Positions 10,818 through 23,225 of a stretch of DNA of 64,000 bases are shown here, piece after piece; within the stretch, counting starts at the first letter, position 1, and the number at the start of each line of letters is the position of its first letter. The DNA is from Smittia aterrima. Its lineage: Eukaryota; Arthropoda; Insecta; Diptera; Chironomidae. The DNA lies in NCBI GenBank assembly GCA_033063855.1, contig CP093830.1:17050854-17114853 (forward strand). Reading direction: 5' to 3'. A program made the translations under genes and the position numbers. Under the pieces are notes generated by a model. That model made no database searches. It saw only the letters and a program-made list of their open reading frames with translations, and was not told where the DNA came from.

Positions 10818-13800
10818 TGACGAGTTTCTGTCGTTTTTGAATTCTTCTCTTGCTACCGATCAATTTGAGTTGTTATTTCTCATGGAATCTGCAAAAGGAG
10901 AGATCGATCGTGTATTAGAATTTGAAGAGTTTTTCGTAATTGGCAGTTAAGCAACAAATAATTGAGTGATCAATCCAATTAGATGAAAACGAAATGTTTC
11001 AATTTCAGTTGCGCGAACGCTTCAAAGATATTGCGAAAGATGAAAAAAGAGTTTTGATTGACAGACGCTCGTTTGCTTTAACCGAATTTCCATTTTATGA
11101 GCTGTAATTGCTTCTGAAGATAATGGAAGCTGATGAATGGAGAAAAGGTTCATTCGTCAAAGCAAAGAAAGTTTATTCGGCTCAATGTGAAATATGCTAA
11201 TCCAGAGAGAAAAAATTAAAGACAAAACGACAAGTTGGAGATCATCCATTGTGTGATAATTTGCATTGCGTCGGAGACGAAATATTTCGTGAGCAGCTTC
11301 GTGACTTGACACGCAAGACAAGTTAATCATTCAAAAACGAAATTGCTGCTTATGCAACGAATCATCTTCTTCATCTCAGATTCTCACAACGAGAGAAAAG
11401 AGATTTCTTGGAATTGTCGCAGATTTTCAGACCGCGATTAAAAGAACAAAAGTTCGTGTCGCTTCTAAACATCGACCGACTCTTACCTGCCCGTGAATAA
11501 CTCATTTGAGTTGGCAAAACCAAAGTACAACAAAGAAACTCAACTCTCGGCTCTGCTTTGCTTCCATCAATGCTACACGTTCTTTTATGTTACACAAAAC
11601 GTGAGAATTTTACAAAGTCTCCGACTGCGAGTTGTGTAGACAACTTTTAATTCTTATTTCCATGTCTAATTTGACGTTTCGTTTGCGTAGTTGAAATATT
11701 TGCGGAATCCCTTGGCAAACAACAAAAATCATTTTGACAGAAAAGTTTTATTTGAGATCGACAGACGAAGAGTCAATAAAATTATTTGACGAAAGAAAAA
11801 GATTTATTGTTGTGCGAATTTCAGTAAATTCGACCTCGCTGATCGTGACTTTAGTAATTTGATAAATTATCATTCAAAAGAATTGTTTACGAAACTGAAG
11901 ATAATTACATCAAAGTGAACATAAGAATTTTAATTTCTTGTTTTTTCTCGACGTCAATCGTTGCTTCTTCTTTTGTTCTTCGTCAAATATCAAATTATTT
12001 CTTGTCTCGCAATTCTTCATGACTCAGACACATTTTGCAGCTCATCATCGACTCACAACTTGCTTCCATAAATTCCATTGCGAAGATCACGAGATAAAAA
12101 TAATCCAAGAAGTGAGGAAATAACTTCTCGCACCATCACTCTCGCTAATTGGACTCATCGACCATGTGTCGCTATGAAAAGCCGTTAAAGTGTTTTTGAT
12201 AAACGAATTATGCGAGCGAGAAACGAAGAAAGCGAGAAGCCGACGAGAAGATGAAAGGGATCCATGAAATTATCATTCAATCGAAGTGAATTTGCACAAT
12301 TGAATCAAAGAAATCTTTACAGCATTCATTTCACTTTTATTTTCATCGCAAATGGAGAAATTTCCAAAAGTTTACGTTCATCGAACTTCTCTTGCGTCAT
12401 TGTCGAGTGAGATGAGCTTCGAGGGAATTCAATCAATCGAAATTCGTTTTCCCAGCAACAAACAAACGTTGAATCGCAAACATCAAATTGCTGCTGACAA
12501 AAGAAGAAGCTCAGATCGTTCATTGAAATATTTTCATGTCGATGAAACACGAAAGGTGGGCACTGAGCTCAGCATCGATGCAATGAATTCCAATCGTGAA
12601 GTGTGGGCGCCGAAACTGTTTCTGAGGTTGAGAAAACATGAAACTCGATCCATAATTTCACTGACTTAAGAATTTTGATCGTTGGCGCTTTCTCGGTTAC
12701 TCGATTCAAGGTTCGCAGCATGATTCACAGACTCTCATGAAGTCAATGCAATGTTTCCAATGTACAAAGGCGGAATTGATAATGAATTGGAAACTTCGAT
12801 TCGACTTTGAGTGAAACATGGAGGTTTTGAATATTTGCCTTAAGTCGATCGGACTGCATCGCAATTCAGTTCTCGTTTTCATTGTCATCCAATCTGTTGC
12901 GAATTAACATTCAAATGAAGTTGCGCAATGATCGTCATCGACGAGTTTCGTGCTTTGTAGTTCAGTGTCACACGAATTCCTTTCTTATCAAACCGGTTAG
13001 CAATCTAGAAAAGTCTAGTGAGTTGCTTGTTGACGAAAAATGATTGAAACCGCAATTGAAAGAAGATCGAGTAAACCTCAAGACGTTCTTGTGGTTTCAC
13101 AGTAATTTAAGTCAATTATGTTCGTTTCACTTCTACTTTGATTGTAGAAGAAGTTCAATTTCTCTCTTCCTGGCGCTTTGATTCTGGCGTGAGAATTTTC
13201 AATGAACTCGTTGGGTCAAACAAGCTCCAAAGACAGCAAAAAGATTCTCAACGTTTCAATTTTAACTTCAAGACAGAGCAGAGAAAAGAAAACTTCTCGC
13301 GTCTCATTCCTTAACGTGTGCATGACCCAACAACAGTTCAGAACGTCGGAACTGAGGCGATACGCTTGAAGAAACAAGAATTGAAGACAGTTGGAATATT
13401 TCATGAGCGTATAAGACTCCAATTCATCATCAAACGACTTGATGGCAGAAATAACAAACGAAATGAGAACTTCTTCGTTTGTGTGTTGGTGATTTATTGG
13501 ATAAATGCAAGAAACGCATCGCCAGAATGTTAAGAAGTTATTGAGGGTGACGAGAAACACATGTTGCTGTCTGGGTTTGATCAAAGACATCTGTTCAACT
13601 TCGAACTGTCGACGATTTATTAGATGTCAACACTCATTGACACTTGAAGCAATTTCCGACCTCAATTCAAGTTTCGCAATTAAATCGCGTTGGAGAACTT
13701 TGATCCAACGATTTCACTTTGTTGACTTCCCGTGGAAAATCGAGTTTGATTGCGATAGAATGGGAAGAGAAGTTATGCAGAGCGAGAGCGAGAGAAGAAG

Positions 13801-14928
13801 CGTCGATGATTGTTCTTCTTCGTGTCCTTGGCCGTTTGAACGGTTAATTAACTTTTATCGACGATCATCATCTTTTCTTTTATGTTTCTCTCCGTAGCTT
13901 CGTAATTCACTCGAGGCGATTGAATTTTAAGAACTATCATCATCCTTCGATCCATTTGCTCTCGGAGGAGTCTTCCAGCGCCTGGAACCGGTTTCTTTTC
14001 AAACGATCCCTTAATTGCTTTTAAAGCAGACAAACAAACACGAAACGATATCAACAAAATTCATCCTCGAAGTTAATCTCTTTTAAATTCTTTCTCTTCA
14101 AAGCATTCGTCGCCGTAAAAATTAAATGAACTTACACAACATAAATCTCTTGAATCGCGTATCCAATTTCGATAATTTGATGATAACTTTGTAGATCAAC
14201 TCAATGATAATTCATTCAACTTCACTTTCTCACTTTATTTTAGTGAAATTGTTTGTGTTTTAATATTTTTAGATTAAATCTTTTTATGATTTTCTTGAGC
14301 TGCTCGCAATGACGTTCACTCTCAACAACGATCCAAATGAAACTAAACATTTCAGAGTTTCTCTTGCGCAATGCTTGAATGTTTGATGTTTCAATGTTTT
14401 AAGCAACTTGCGCATGAATTCGATCAAGTTGCTTAAGTCGAGTTTAATCTTTTTAAAACGAAACCTTCGACGGGTCGAGGAGAGAGTTGCTCGAGGGTTT
14501 GATGTAATCTGATAAGCGGTTGTTGCCGCTATTAGCCGATCATTTGGTTTTAGTTTTGGCAAGTTTTAATTTTATTCGCAATGAAATTTGATCTGTTCAA
14601 TGTTTTTTGAGGGTTGAAATATATTTTCATTGAAGAATCGAACTCACCTGGACCCTAAAAAAATTGGAATAAAGTGAATCTGAGATTTATTAGAAACTTT
14701 TCAAATCACAAATATTCCTCAAAATCGCCTGAAACGCACGACACGCTTCGTTTGCAATTAAACGACGAGGGGTTGTCAGGAGAGACACAAAAGGTGAAAT
14801 CAGATGCTGACGAGAGGGATCGCAAATGATGGTTTTGTGTCCATTTGTGCGGCCGATTCATTTCATGCAAATTAAGGGTTGAAAGTCCAATCCGTTTCGT
14901 TCAACTTTAAATGAGCAGTTGCAGCAAG
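7706..14928 (-). repeat. Right arm of the giant inverted repeat
   Basis: This is the reverse-complement partner of 1-7232. It carries the right PDZ gene at its inner end and about 4.1 kb of upstream noncoding DNA (10818-14928). A 5' leader exon ending at 10815 mirrors the left one. Since the left partner is cut by the window start, the true outer boundary may lie beyond 14928. The conserved upstream DNA means both copies probably inherited the same regulatory sequence. The longer translations in 10.8-14.9 kb have no recognisable domains. Confidence 0.97.
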
Positions 14929-16268
14929 TTTTGAATAATTTATGATCGCAAATTGATCATTCTTCGATTGATATCCTCGGCTCAAATAAAATTGTCGATT
15001 ATAATCTGTTGAATCATCAAAACGATCTTGAATAATTTGTGAATTTGTCAAAGTCTCGTCGCCCTTCAGGAGGGCTTCAAATGAAGTTATTAATGATCAT
15101 GCTGGTTGGTGCAATCACAAATCCTTTCCCCGACATAAAAAAATTCATTTCTAGTGAATCAATCAACAACCCGTGAGTCTCTCGATGATCGACGAGGGTT
15201 GCGAATAAAATTCTGTTTCAGTTGCAAAAGCAATTGCATCGCTTCGTTTGTTGTTTTGTGATACAAAACTCGACAATGCAACGACTCATCAGGAATCTGA
15301 CAAAAGAGAATGAAAGCTGATTGACAATATGCGCAATTATGACGTCAACCAAGGCCACTCAAGAATCATAACCGTTAATGGAACTCCTCTCGATCGAAAC
15401 ATTTGCGAGGGTTGGAAGACTCTCTCGAGTGGTTTTCGTGTTGATCTCGTTCAGCGTCATAAACATAAATTTGATTCAGGTTTGTTTTCATTCTCAACTG
15501 TTAAATTTTTTTCACTCGTCACACAAAAGCAAAAAATCACGAATTTATGACTTCAAACATTGCGTAATCGTGAAAATAGTTGAAGGGTTGAAACATTTTT
15601 TTTCTCTCTCTGTCTCTTTGGGGTTGAAATATTATTTTTTGTTACTCGTCAAGTTTTATTTATTTTTTGCTTCCGCTGAGAATTCTTTGTCGATCTTCAC
15701 ACCGATAATTCTAATTTACTTATTCAATCTACGAGTTTATTGTTTTGCCTCAGCCCTCCAATGACGATACAAACTTTTTTATTTCCTCAAACACATTTTT
15801 TTTGCGCTCTCACTCAAAACTGTTTTTTAATTTCGGTTTTAAAATGACATCAACGACAAGCGAAGGGAAATTCAAACTTTGAATGCAGTAAATTAACTGA
15901 AAATCCAACGCGAACAATGCAAACCAAAACCAGAAACGCGAGAAAAAAATCAATTTAAATTTCTCTGATTTCATTCTTTTCAAAAGGATTTCGTTGCATT
16001 CACTGAAATTAAATGTTGTCGTTTAGTTTGATCGTTGGGTTTGTTGTCTTCATTGTTACGTATCAAACATTACAACAAGTTATATTATTTACGAAATTGC
16101 ACAAGAGAAAGATTTTTTTTGAGATTTAAACTGATCTGTTTAAACTGAGAAGTGAGATAGAATGCTTTTTCTATTCGTCTCTTTCTTTATTCTGGACTAT
16201 TCAATCTTGGCAAAAAAATATTTTGTTCTCGTAATTTTCGTGGATATCAAAGAAGATCAAGTGATAAA
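14929..16268. other. Intergenic DNA
   Basis: AT-rich sequence with several T-runs. The longest translation (128 residues from 15378) lacks domains and has biased, low-complexity composition. I see no supported gene. The last 100 bases presumably hold the promoter and leader of the BTB gene. Confidence 0.6.
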
Positions 16269-17482
16269 ATGAATAAAACTGAAGCTGTTCAAAAGATTTC
16301 GTCGGTTTGCACTGAAGAGATCGTGGAAGAGTCGAAGTTTCTATTGGAATTTACAGATTTTACCAAGAATATTGGGAAGCCAAAGGAAACATTTGTCTCC
16401 GAGAAAGTTAAATTGTTATTCATCGATGCTGAATGGTAAAATCTCTTTTCCGCTTTTATCTCAAAGAAACTAACTTTTATTTTCAACAGGTGGATAACTA
16501 TTCGACCTTTTGCCTACGATCCAAATAATTTCTTCTTGCAAGTACGCATTTCACGATCACCTGGCCCGGTCGAAATTGAGAACTGCAAATTCAATGTCGC
16601 AACCAAAGCCACAGGATTTACTGATTACTCTTCAGTATGGTACGAAATGACAAACGATAAAATCAAATATAAATCGAAGGAAACAAAGATCTACAGAAAT
16701 AACGATAAAGTCAGTGACATCTCAAATGACACCATTTCGATTAATGTTGTGTTGACGATTAAAAGAATTGACGATCCTCGCATCAAACGAAGCAAGTTCT
16801 CTAATCCGATGGAAGGTTACTACAACATCATCAGCGACATCTCCAAAATGAAGGACGATTCAACATTTGCTGACTTCAAGTTTGTTGTCCGTGGAAAGGT
16901 GTTCAAGATCCATAAGAATATTCTCGCAGCTTCAAGTCCAGTTTTCGCTAGTATCTTCACAATGGACATGCAAGAAGCTCGTGAAAACGTTTGCATCGTC
17001 AATCACTTTAAGGCAGAAACGTTCGATCATCTTTTGGAATTTATCTATCGAGCCAAGCTGCCAACGAATTTTTCCGAAATCGCTCAAGAGATCTACGAAG
17101 CTGCCGACTACTTCGACTTGAATCGATTGAAGGACGTTTGTCGAAAAGAAATTCAATCTCAGTTGTCAAAAGATAATGCAGTTCAGTTGTACTGCTGGGC
17201 TAATGCATTCAACTCTTTGAACGAATTAAAGAAAGATTCATGGACAGTAGTCAAACGGTGAGTTGTTTTAAGTATTCACATACTTCAAATGAAACCAAAT
17301 ATTTCTTTAACATCTCTAGTGACGTCTTGCGCATCTACTTCCCAATGAAAAACGAACCAATGGCTCCAGAAGCACTCAAGAAAATCGTCGCACAATTCAT
17401 GGAAAACGACCAGCAATTCAAAGGAAATCTTAAAAAAGATTCGGAACCGGAAGCAAAGAAGATTCGAAGAGCTAAGAAATAG
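16269..17482 (+). CDS. MATH-like and BTB/POZ domain protein (speckle-type POZ-like)
   Basis: Exons 16269-16435, 16490-17257 and 17320-17482 join in frame to 365 residues. The N-terminal half resembles a weak TRAF/MATH substrate-binding fold (WWITIRPFAYDPNNFFLQVR near residues 55-75). The BTB domain, at about residues 195-300, is clear: FADFKFVVRGKVFKIHKNIL, then ASSPVFASIF, and YEAADYFDLNRLKDVC. Proteins of this type act as adaptors for Cullin-3 ubiquitin ligases, with the MATH half selecting the target and BTB binding the cullin. The protein ends in a basic cluster (KKIRRAKK) that could be a nuclear signal. Roadkill/SPOP itself is far more conserved, so this looks like one of the fast-evolving insect MATH-BTB paralogues. 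A poly(A) signal AATAAA follows near 17541. Confidence 0.88.
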
Positions 17483-17601
17483 ATAATTACGAGATGAAGC
17501 AGAAGGAATTCACATCGAGAGCTTTCAAAGAAATTATTATAATAAACTTTTCGACTTCAGCTAATAAAATTTGAAATTACTAAAAAAAAATGTTTTCTTA
17601 G

Positions 17602-17682
17602 CGTCAAGGACAGGATTCGAACCTGCGCGGGAAAACCCAATAGATTAGCAGTCTATCTCCTTAACCACTCGGACACCTTGAC
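17602..17682 (-). tRNA. tRNA-Ser (anticodon GCT)
   Basis: On the minus strand the 7-bp acceptor stem GTCAAGG pairs with CCTTGAC. The anticodon stem ATAGA/TCTAT encloses the loop CTGCTAA, giving anticodon GCT, which reads the serine codons AGC and AGU. The T-loop GGTTCGAATCC is present, and a long variable arm typical of serine tRNA (GGGTTTTCCCGC) lies before it. No intron is seen. It sits between the BTB gene and MED27 copy A. Confidence 0.97.
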
Positions 17683-17863
17683 CAATAGTTGATTGAAGTT
17701 AAACTCGCAACAGCTTAATAAGAATTTCCATTCAAAGTAACTCGACCGCATCAAAATATAAAATTATCGTGACCAAGACATTTTCTTGATTCTCGCGCTC
17801 AATGAAAACGTAAGTGTCGTAAGAAACTTAACGTAAAACGTAGAAACGAATGTAAACAAAATA

Positions 17864-18853
17864 ATGGAGCTCCAAATAAATTCAGCAATCAATGCGATTA
17901 GACTCCTCCGCTCGAGTGTTTCTAATGTATTTGAGGTAAACATAATTCAGTGTTCATGGTAAACATGAAGTGAAGTAAATAAATTGACTTTTTCAGACAA
18001 CACTCTCGGCCCAAAATACTGACAGGGAAGATGAATCCGCATTTCTCAAAGAACTTCAAGAATCACTTACTTCGATCGATGCATGTTTCAAGAATGTCGA
18101 GGTCAACGTCAACACTCTCAATGCTCCATCAGGTCCATTTACTTTAGGCAGCACAGCTTATCTTAATCATGAAACAAATCTTGAGCGTCAGAACGCATAC
18201 GGCGAGCTTATCAACAGCTACAAATGGTACGAGAAAACTCATCTCTACTCCGCTATCGCCAACACAATGTTGTCATCTAATTCGCTGAAACGCTCGCTGT
18301 TCTCTAGCAGTAACAAACGTCGATTGATAACGCCATCAGCTCATATTGCACCGCCCAGACTAGTTGACCAAATAATAAGTTCGCTTAATATTAACAACAT
18401 GACTATTAAGATCTATCGCCCTTTTGCTACAAATGCTTTTCTTCATGTAAGCTGAATGCTAATCAGTCGTAATAAGAGTACTAACAATTCTTCTTTTAGA
18501 TTAACCTTAGTCGAGTATTGAAAGCAGCGATTATTCTGCGCGGTTTGATGATTGAGTGGGTGAGCGTGAAAGGATTCAATGAAACCCTTGATAACGTTGA
18601 TGATCATTGGGTCGAGTCGCGATATGCTGTTTTTAAAAAGGTTCAGGATCACGCTCATTGCGCAATGCTTCACTTCTATTCACCAACTTTTGCAGAGCTC
18701 GCTATCAGGAGTTTCATTACTTGGTTTGGAAGTTACTCAAATCTTTTCTCCGAGCCATGCAAGAAATGTGGGAAATTCCTTCTCAACAATCTTCCACCAA
18801 CTTATCGACACTTTAGATCTCTAGAACCTTTTCATGAAGAATGTCGTCATTAA
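17864..18853 (+). CDS. MED27: Mediator complex subunit 27, copy A
   Basis: Exons 17864-17935, 17997-18446 and 18500-18853 join to 291 residues. MED27 is a tail-module subunit of Mediator, the complex that links transcription factors to RNA polymerase II. The N-terminus (ELQINSAINAIRLLRSSVSN) and the conserved C-terminal half (FYSPTFAELAIRSF, then EPCKKCGKFLLNNLPPTYR and HEECRH) match the family, including the Cys/His pattern of a zinc-ribbon-like end. The stop is 88 bp from the stop of the convergent FARSB gene. A second full-length MED27 of identical exon lengths lies at 41699-42693 on the other strand. The 5' parts of the two are nearly identical, while the 3' parts differ clearly. Confidence 0.95.
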
Positions 18854-18941
18854 TCTTTCGTCTATCACAATAAAGTTTGTTCTTTAAGCTTTGCAGACAA
18901 GAAAATGATTTTTTATTTGCAATCATTAAATGAAATCAAAT

Positions 18942-20938
18942 TTATACGAATGGTTCGATAGAGATCTCGAAGACAGAGACCGGATTCGTCAGCTCGAAAG
19001 CTTCAAGAACTGTTGGATTGAGAATTCCAATTCGTCCGATGTCTACACCTTTGTGTTGAATCGTTGCGCAACGACCAGCGAAGTACGAAGGATCTAAAAG
19101 AGAATAATTATTAATTAAGCTCGTGATGTTTAATATTCGATGTCAATGAACTCACCATCAGCAGCTTTCAAGTAATATCCTTTCGTCTTATCCCAAGGAA
19201 CATCAAGTGACTGCATAATTCTATCAAGAATGCCATGTACAACTTCAAAACCAGCATTCTTGTTGCAGTTAATAGCGCAAGCTCTTCTTTCATTCCTGGC
19301 TCCAACTTCAGCTGTTTCGTCCTTCAAGACTACGTCGGAGATTTCGAACAACTTCAAAGGCAGCGGCATCTTTTTGTTAGCTGCGAGTGTCTTGAGCAAT
19401 CCAGGAAGCAGAGAAGTTCTTGCGATTTGGAATTCAGCTGTCTTAGGATTTCCGATGTGAACAGCAGGAATTTCTTCGATTTTCTTATTCATTTTGACTC
19501 CAACATCATCTCGAGAACAGAGAGTGAATGTGAGAGCTTCAGTTAAACCAGCTTGTGCAAATTCAAAGCGAAGTTGTTCGCTCAACTTATTCAGTGGGAA
19601 CATTCCTCCAGTTGTGTTAACATTCGGAATTGTTTTAGCGATGTTATTGTACCCGAATGCAATCGCGCAATCCTCGTAGATATCAGCAGCGTGAATAATA
19701 TCGTGACGAGTTGGTGGAATCTCTACAGCAAGTTCGTTATCATTCACAACTGAAGTCTTCAAGTACATGCGACTCAGCATATTGGCTAAGTCTTCAGCGT
19801 TTGATCTAAAAGATTTAAGTTTAATATTGTTCACTCGTTGACGATTCTCTCTACTCACGTAATTCCGATGTATTTGTTAATTTTATCGACAAATACGTTC
19901 TCAATTCGATAGCTTAGCTCAGGATACTTTTCAACGACTCCTTTAGCGTTCGTGACTTCAACAGCTTCAATTTTGAAAGGCTTTGCACAATGTTGAGAGA
20001 ACATCGTGACAATTGTGTCGAGAACAATCTTTGCTTTTGTCAAATCTGTTGCAGTACATTCGATGAAAATATTCTTGGTGTTGACAGAAATTTTCGAATG
20101 ATCTCCATTGATGATTGGCGGCAATGATAGCACGACACCATTTGCATCATAAATCACTGGATAGACTGGAGAGTCTTTGATGATCGGAAGATAAGCTTTC
20201 AGTTGAGCATGATTTGCGTAGAATTCCATTAGCTCTTCACCGTTCATCTCCTTCGTCTGATTAAGTGGAATAAAACGAATGTCCTTTGGAGGTTTTGCTT
20301 CATATTTGAACGGACCTTGAATGGTATCAAGATCGTGCGTTCCGATAGCCACAAGAGTTCTCTTTCTACAGATGTTCTGGTGAAGCTTGTCTTGAAGATC
20401 AATGAAGCGATCGTATTTCTCCTTGTCGAGGTTTACTCCACGAAGAACAGCGCCAACGACAAAAGGACGAATTGATCCTGTAGATTCACTCACAGTCATC
20501 TTATGAGTCTTAGCCGATTCAATTCGTTCATATCTTGGCGGCTCTTGCTTCTTCTGGAAAACCATTAGACCGGTAACAAGTCCTTCCAAGCACAAGAGAT
20601 CATAACGATTAGCTGGGATGTCAATTCGATAAATAATCTCTTCCGAAGCATCTTTCGCCGACGCAACATCTCCTTGCTCTTTCGTCATCATTTGCTTTTC
20701 TGATGTCTACAAGTAAACGTACTTTAGAAATGATATTTGACAAGTTGCTGATGAGATCTTTACTTACCACTTCATCTAATTCTAATCCGAATTCGAAGCA
20801 CAACTTTTGGAACTCGTCATCAGCTAAAAAAATTTACATGTGATTATTGAAGTTAGTGATTTTTCAATGAACAAACTTACTATACGACTTTCCGAGAGCC
20901 TCGAACAAGAGATCACGCTTTACACCAATCGTAGGCAT
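18942..20938 (-). CDS. FARSB: Phenylalanine--tRNA ligase beta subunit, cytoplasmic
   Basis: Minus-strand exons 20881-20938, 20768-20823, 19859-20706, 19156-19805 and 18942-19093 join to 587 residues, against about 589 in human. The alpha2-beta2 enzyme charges tRNA-Phe. The start MPTIGVKRDLL and the segment IDIPANRYDLLCLEGL are typical of the family (B1 region). PPTRHDIIHAADIYEDCAIAFGYNNI is the conserved B5 DNA-binding-like motif, and QARFEF-type LRFEFAQAGLTEALTFTLCS follows in the catalytic-like core. The last exon ends EPFV. The gene is complete and ordinary. It diverges from the small gene at 21144. Confidence 0.97.
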
Positions 20939-21143
20939 AATGACTTGTTATTTATCTGAACTGCTTTCACGAATAAATCGACGACGAAACTTCGTGACGT
21001 GAGGAAGTTTTTTGTGATAATTTGTATGTATGTGTGCATGCGGATCTACCTCAAGTAGATGTCGCTTTTTAGAATTTGAATATTTTATGCAACTGAAAAA
21101 AAAGATTAATTTAGCTTAATTACGGTGACAAACCGAGTTTGGA

Positions 21144-21398
21144 ATGGAAAGCCACAACTTTATGTACATAGTCTCAGCAATATTTCCTTCTGAGAGCGAT
21201 GACTTCTTACTTGAATCTGCGAAACTTTATCTTCAGTATCGAGGAAGACGAGTTGAGGAGAAAAGTCTTCCAACAAATTCGGGAATGATTAGAATTTTTC
21301 TTCCTAAAAACAAAGAAGGAATCGATGTAAATTACAAGTGGATTCTTGACCCAACGATGCAGGAAAACTTCTTGAAGTCAACGAATATTTATGAATAA
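21144..21398 (+). CDS. Uncharacterised 84-residue protein
   Basis: A single open frame starts with ATG 205 bp upstream of the divergent FARSB start and ends in ...STNIYE. A poly(A) signal (AATAAA) follows about 30 bp after the stop, which supports a short real gene. I see no signal peptide, membrane span or known motif. The sequence has a mixed, protein-like composition (FPSESDDFLLESAKLYLQY, then a short basic patch RGRRVEEK). I do not recognise it. It could be a conserved small protein sharing a bidirectional promoter with FARSB, or a chance frame. Confidence 0.5.
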   Translation: MESHNFMYIVSAIFPSESDDFLLESAKLYLQYRGRRVEEKSLPTNSGMIRIFLPKNKEGIDVNYKWILDPTMQENFLKSTNIYE

Positions 21399-21710
21399 TT
21401 GTCAGCACTTTAAAGTTAAATCATCCTGAAATAAAATTTTCCTAGTTCTTCTTGGCTTTTCAGCAATCGCAGATATTTAGTTCCAGCATGATTCACTTGG
21501 TGGGGTTTCACTTTCAGTATCTTCGGTTCTGTTAATTTATTTTAAAACGATAAGGATTCAAGCTAACTACATACAATAAGTCAAAATATAAATTTAAAAG
21601 ATCTATTTATGACTCATATTTTCAAGTCAAATAAAAGAAAATAATTATTACGAAGAAAACCTAACTTTATTTGTTTTTGAAATGATTTGAAGAAATTTAA
21701 GGAATTTGAT
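21399..21710. other. Short intergenic stretch between convergent genes
   Basis: AT-rich 3' flanks of the 84-residue gene and the F-box gene. A poly(A) signal for the former lies near 21432. Nothing else is seen. Confidence 0.5.
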
Positions 21711-23225
21711 TTAAATTGACTCGACTATCTCTAGCAATGTGTAATTCTCGGTCAAAATTTCTTCCACTTGCTTTCTGTCAACTCCTTTCAATTCATGAAC
21801 TTTCAATCTTTCAAACTTTCTATTCATTGATTTTAACATTTTTAATATTCCTTCATCCATGAATTGGAGTATTAGGCTTGTTACTTTCGGCATTGAATCT
21901 AGTAGAAAATTTAGGCTGAGAGCCTTTAGGCTGACATCCTTAGGATAATCTGTCATTTGCAGTTCAGTGATTGAGGATGACATTTTAGTTGGAACTTCGT
22001 TCGAAAAAGCCGCCAAATACCAGACGCTGAGATTCTTCAGCTTTGGCATTTCCATGATCACGTCAAAGGTTTCTCTGTCTACATTCGATCCTTCGATCTT
22101 TAATTTTTCGAGATGATCGCTTTGTGACTTAAGGAAGTCCCGAAAGCTGGAGCCAGGCACCCAATGTTTCAAAGTTCCTATTCTCAAAGTCTTAAGCTTG
22201 AATTGATACTTTTTCCATGATTCATCTTCAAATAAATCTTTTATGATTCTCGATATAAGCGTAAGAGTTTTAAGTTTATCGAAGTTTTCGAGCATTTGTA
22301 TTAAAATATCTTTGTCATCATTATAAGAAAAGTTTAATAAATAAAATACTTCGACAGCAACAGAGTTTGTTAAAAATCTGGCCAAAGTATCGCCGAAACT
22401 GTTGTTGTCTTTAAGAGAAACTTGAAGTTGTTTCAGCTTTGGAAACTTTAAAGCTTCGAGAGATTCAATCTCTGAAGACGGATCTTCAAATGGAAGGGCG
22501 CCAATGTCTTTAACATGCAATTTTTCGACTGATGATTCAATCGATGAAAGTAATTTCCACAAATCGAGTTTTTTTCTAAAATATACATTCGTGAGTAAAA
22601 TATTTTTCCATTCGTGCGCCTTACTATGAAAGAAATCAAGTTCTGAATTTGTCACGTAGTCGCCGACTTCTCTCTTATTTCCACTTTCATTTTCTATGTT
22701 CCCGGCTCTTCGAAGGATGTTAATGTTTTCATACAGTCTCGAACTGTTCTTCAGTAAATTGTAATCTCCAAAAATGTCCGCACATTTATCATGAAAATTA
22801 ATTTTAATTTTCATGAGATCTATAGACGAAGCACGGAAGTTGTAGTAACATGGATTGATATCTGAAATCCTTACCAAATCTTCACCGTTGAAATCAAAAT
22901 CACGATCCAAAACAACTGCAATATTCTTCATGAGAAGTTTCGAGCATGCGATGAAATTGTACCAACTTGGATTGACTTCTGACGCGTTTTTGAGACTTAA
23001 ATGTTGTAAGATCATTTCAGGAATATCGAGAAAACGAGAGAAATAGTCCAAAGGATCCATGCTAGTTAACTCAGGTAATTTTATGATTTTCTTGTTCGGC
23101 TTTTCATTCAAAACTTCTACTTTCGTTTCATCATCTGGTTTGCTATGAACGATTGGTACCTCAATGGAAATTTTTCGCTTCAACGACATTTCCTTGTTGG
23201 TGCTCGGTGATGGGCTTTTCTCCAT
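21711..23225 (-). CDS. F-box and leucine-rich-repeat-like protein
   Basis: One intronless coding exon of 504 residues. A low-complexity, charged N-terminus leads to an F-box-like segment at about residues 58-100 (LDIPEMILQHLSLKNASEVN, then PSWYNFIACSKLL). The rest is a series of irregular leucine-rich repeats (LKQLQVSL, LKTLTLIS, LEKLKIEG, LKNLSVWYL, VTSLILQF). F-box proteins of this layout act as substrate receptors of SCF ubiquitin ligases. The repeats are degenerate and I cannot match it to a named orthologue. It looks like a member of the large, fast-evolving F-box/LRR families of nematoceran flies. No frameshift is seen. Confidence 0.82.
   Translation of the reverse strand: MEKSPSPSTNKEMSLKRKISIEVPIVHSKPDDETKVEVLNEKPNKKIIKLPELTSMDPLDYFSRFLDIPEMILQHLSLKNASEVNPSWYNFIACSKLLMKNIAVVLDRDFDFNGEDLVRISDINPCYYNFRASSIDLMKIKINFHDKCADIFGDYNLLKNSSRLYENINILRRAGNIENESGNKREVGDYVTNSELDFFHSKAHEWKNILLTNVYFRKKLDLWKLLSSIESSVEKLHVKDIGALPFEDPSSEIESLEALKFPKLKQLQVSLKDNNSFGDTLARFLTNSVAVEVFYLLNFSYNDDKDILIQMLENFDKLKTLTLISRIIKDLFEDESWKKYQFKLKTLRIGTLKHWVPGSSFRDFLKSQSDHLEKLKIEGSNVDRETFDVIMEMPKLKNLSVWYLAAFSNEVPTKMSSSITELQMTDYPKDVSLKALSLNFLLDSMPKVTSLILQFMDEGILKMLKSMNRKFERLKVHELKGVDRKQVEEILTENYTLLEIVESI

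Noticed and set aside
1..14928. Palindrome as a transposon with long terminal inverted repeats
   Set aside because: The arms contain a host-type multi-intron gene rather than a transposase, the spacer holds only gene tails, and no target-site duplication can be judged because the left end is cut.
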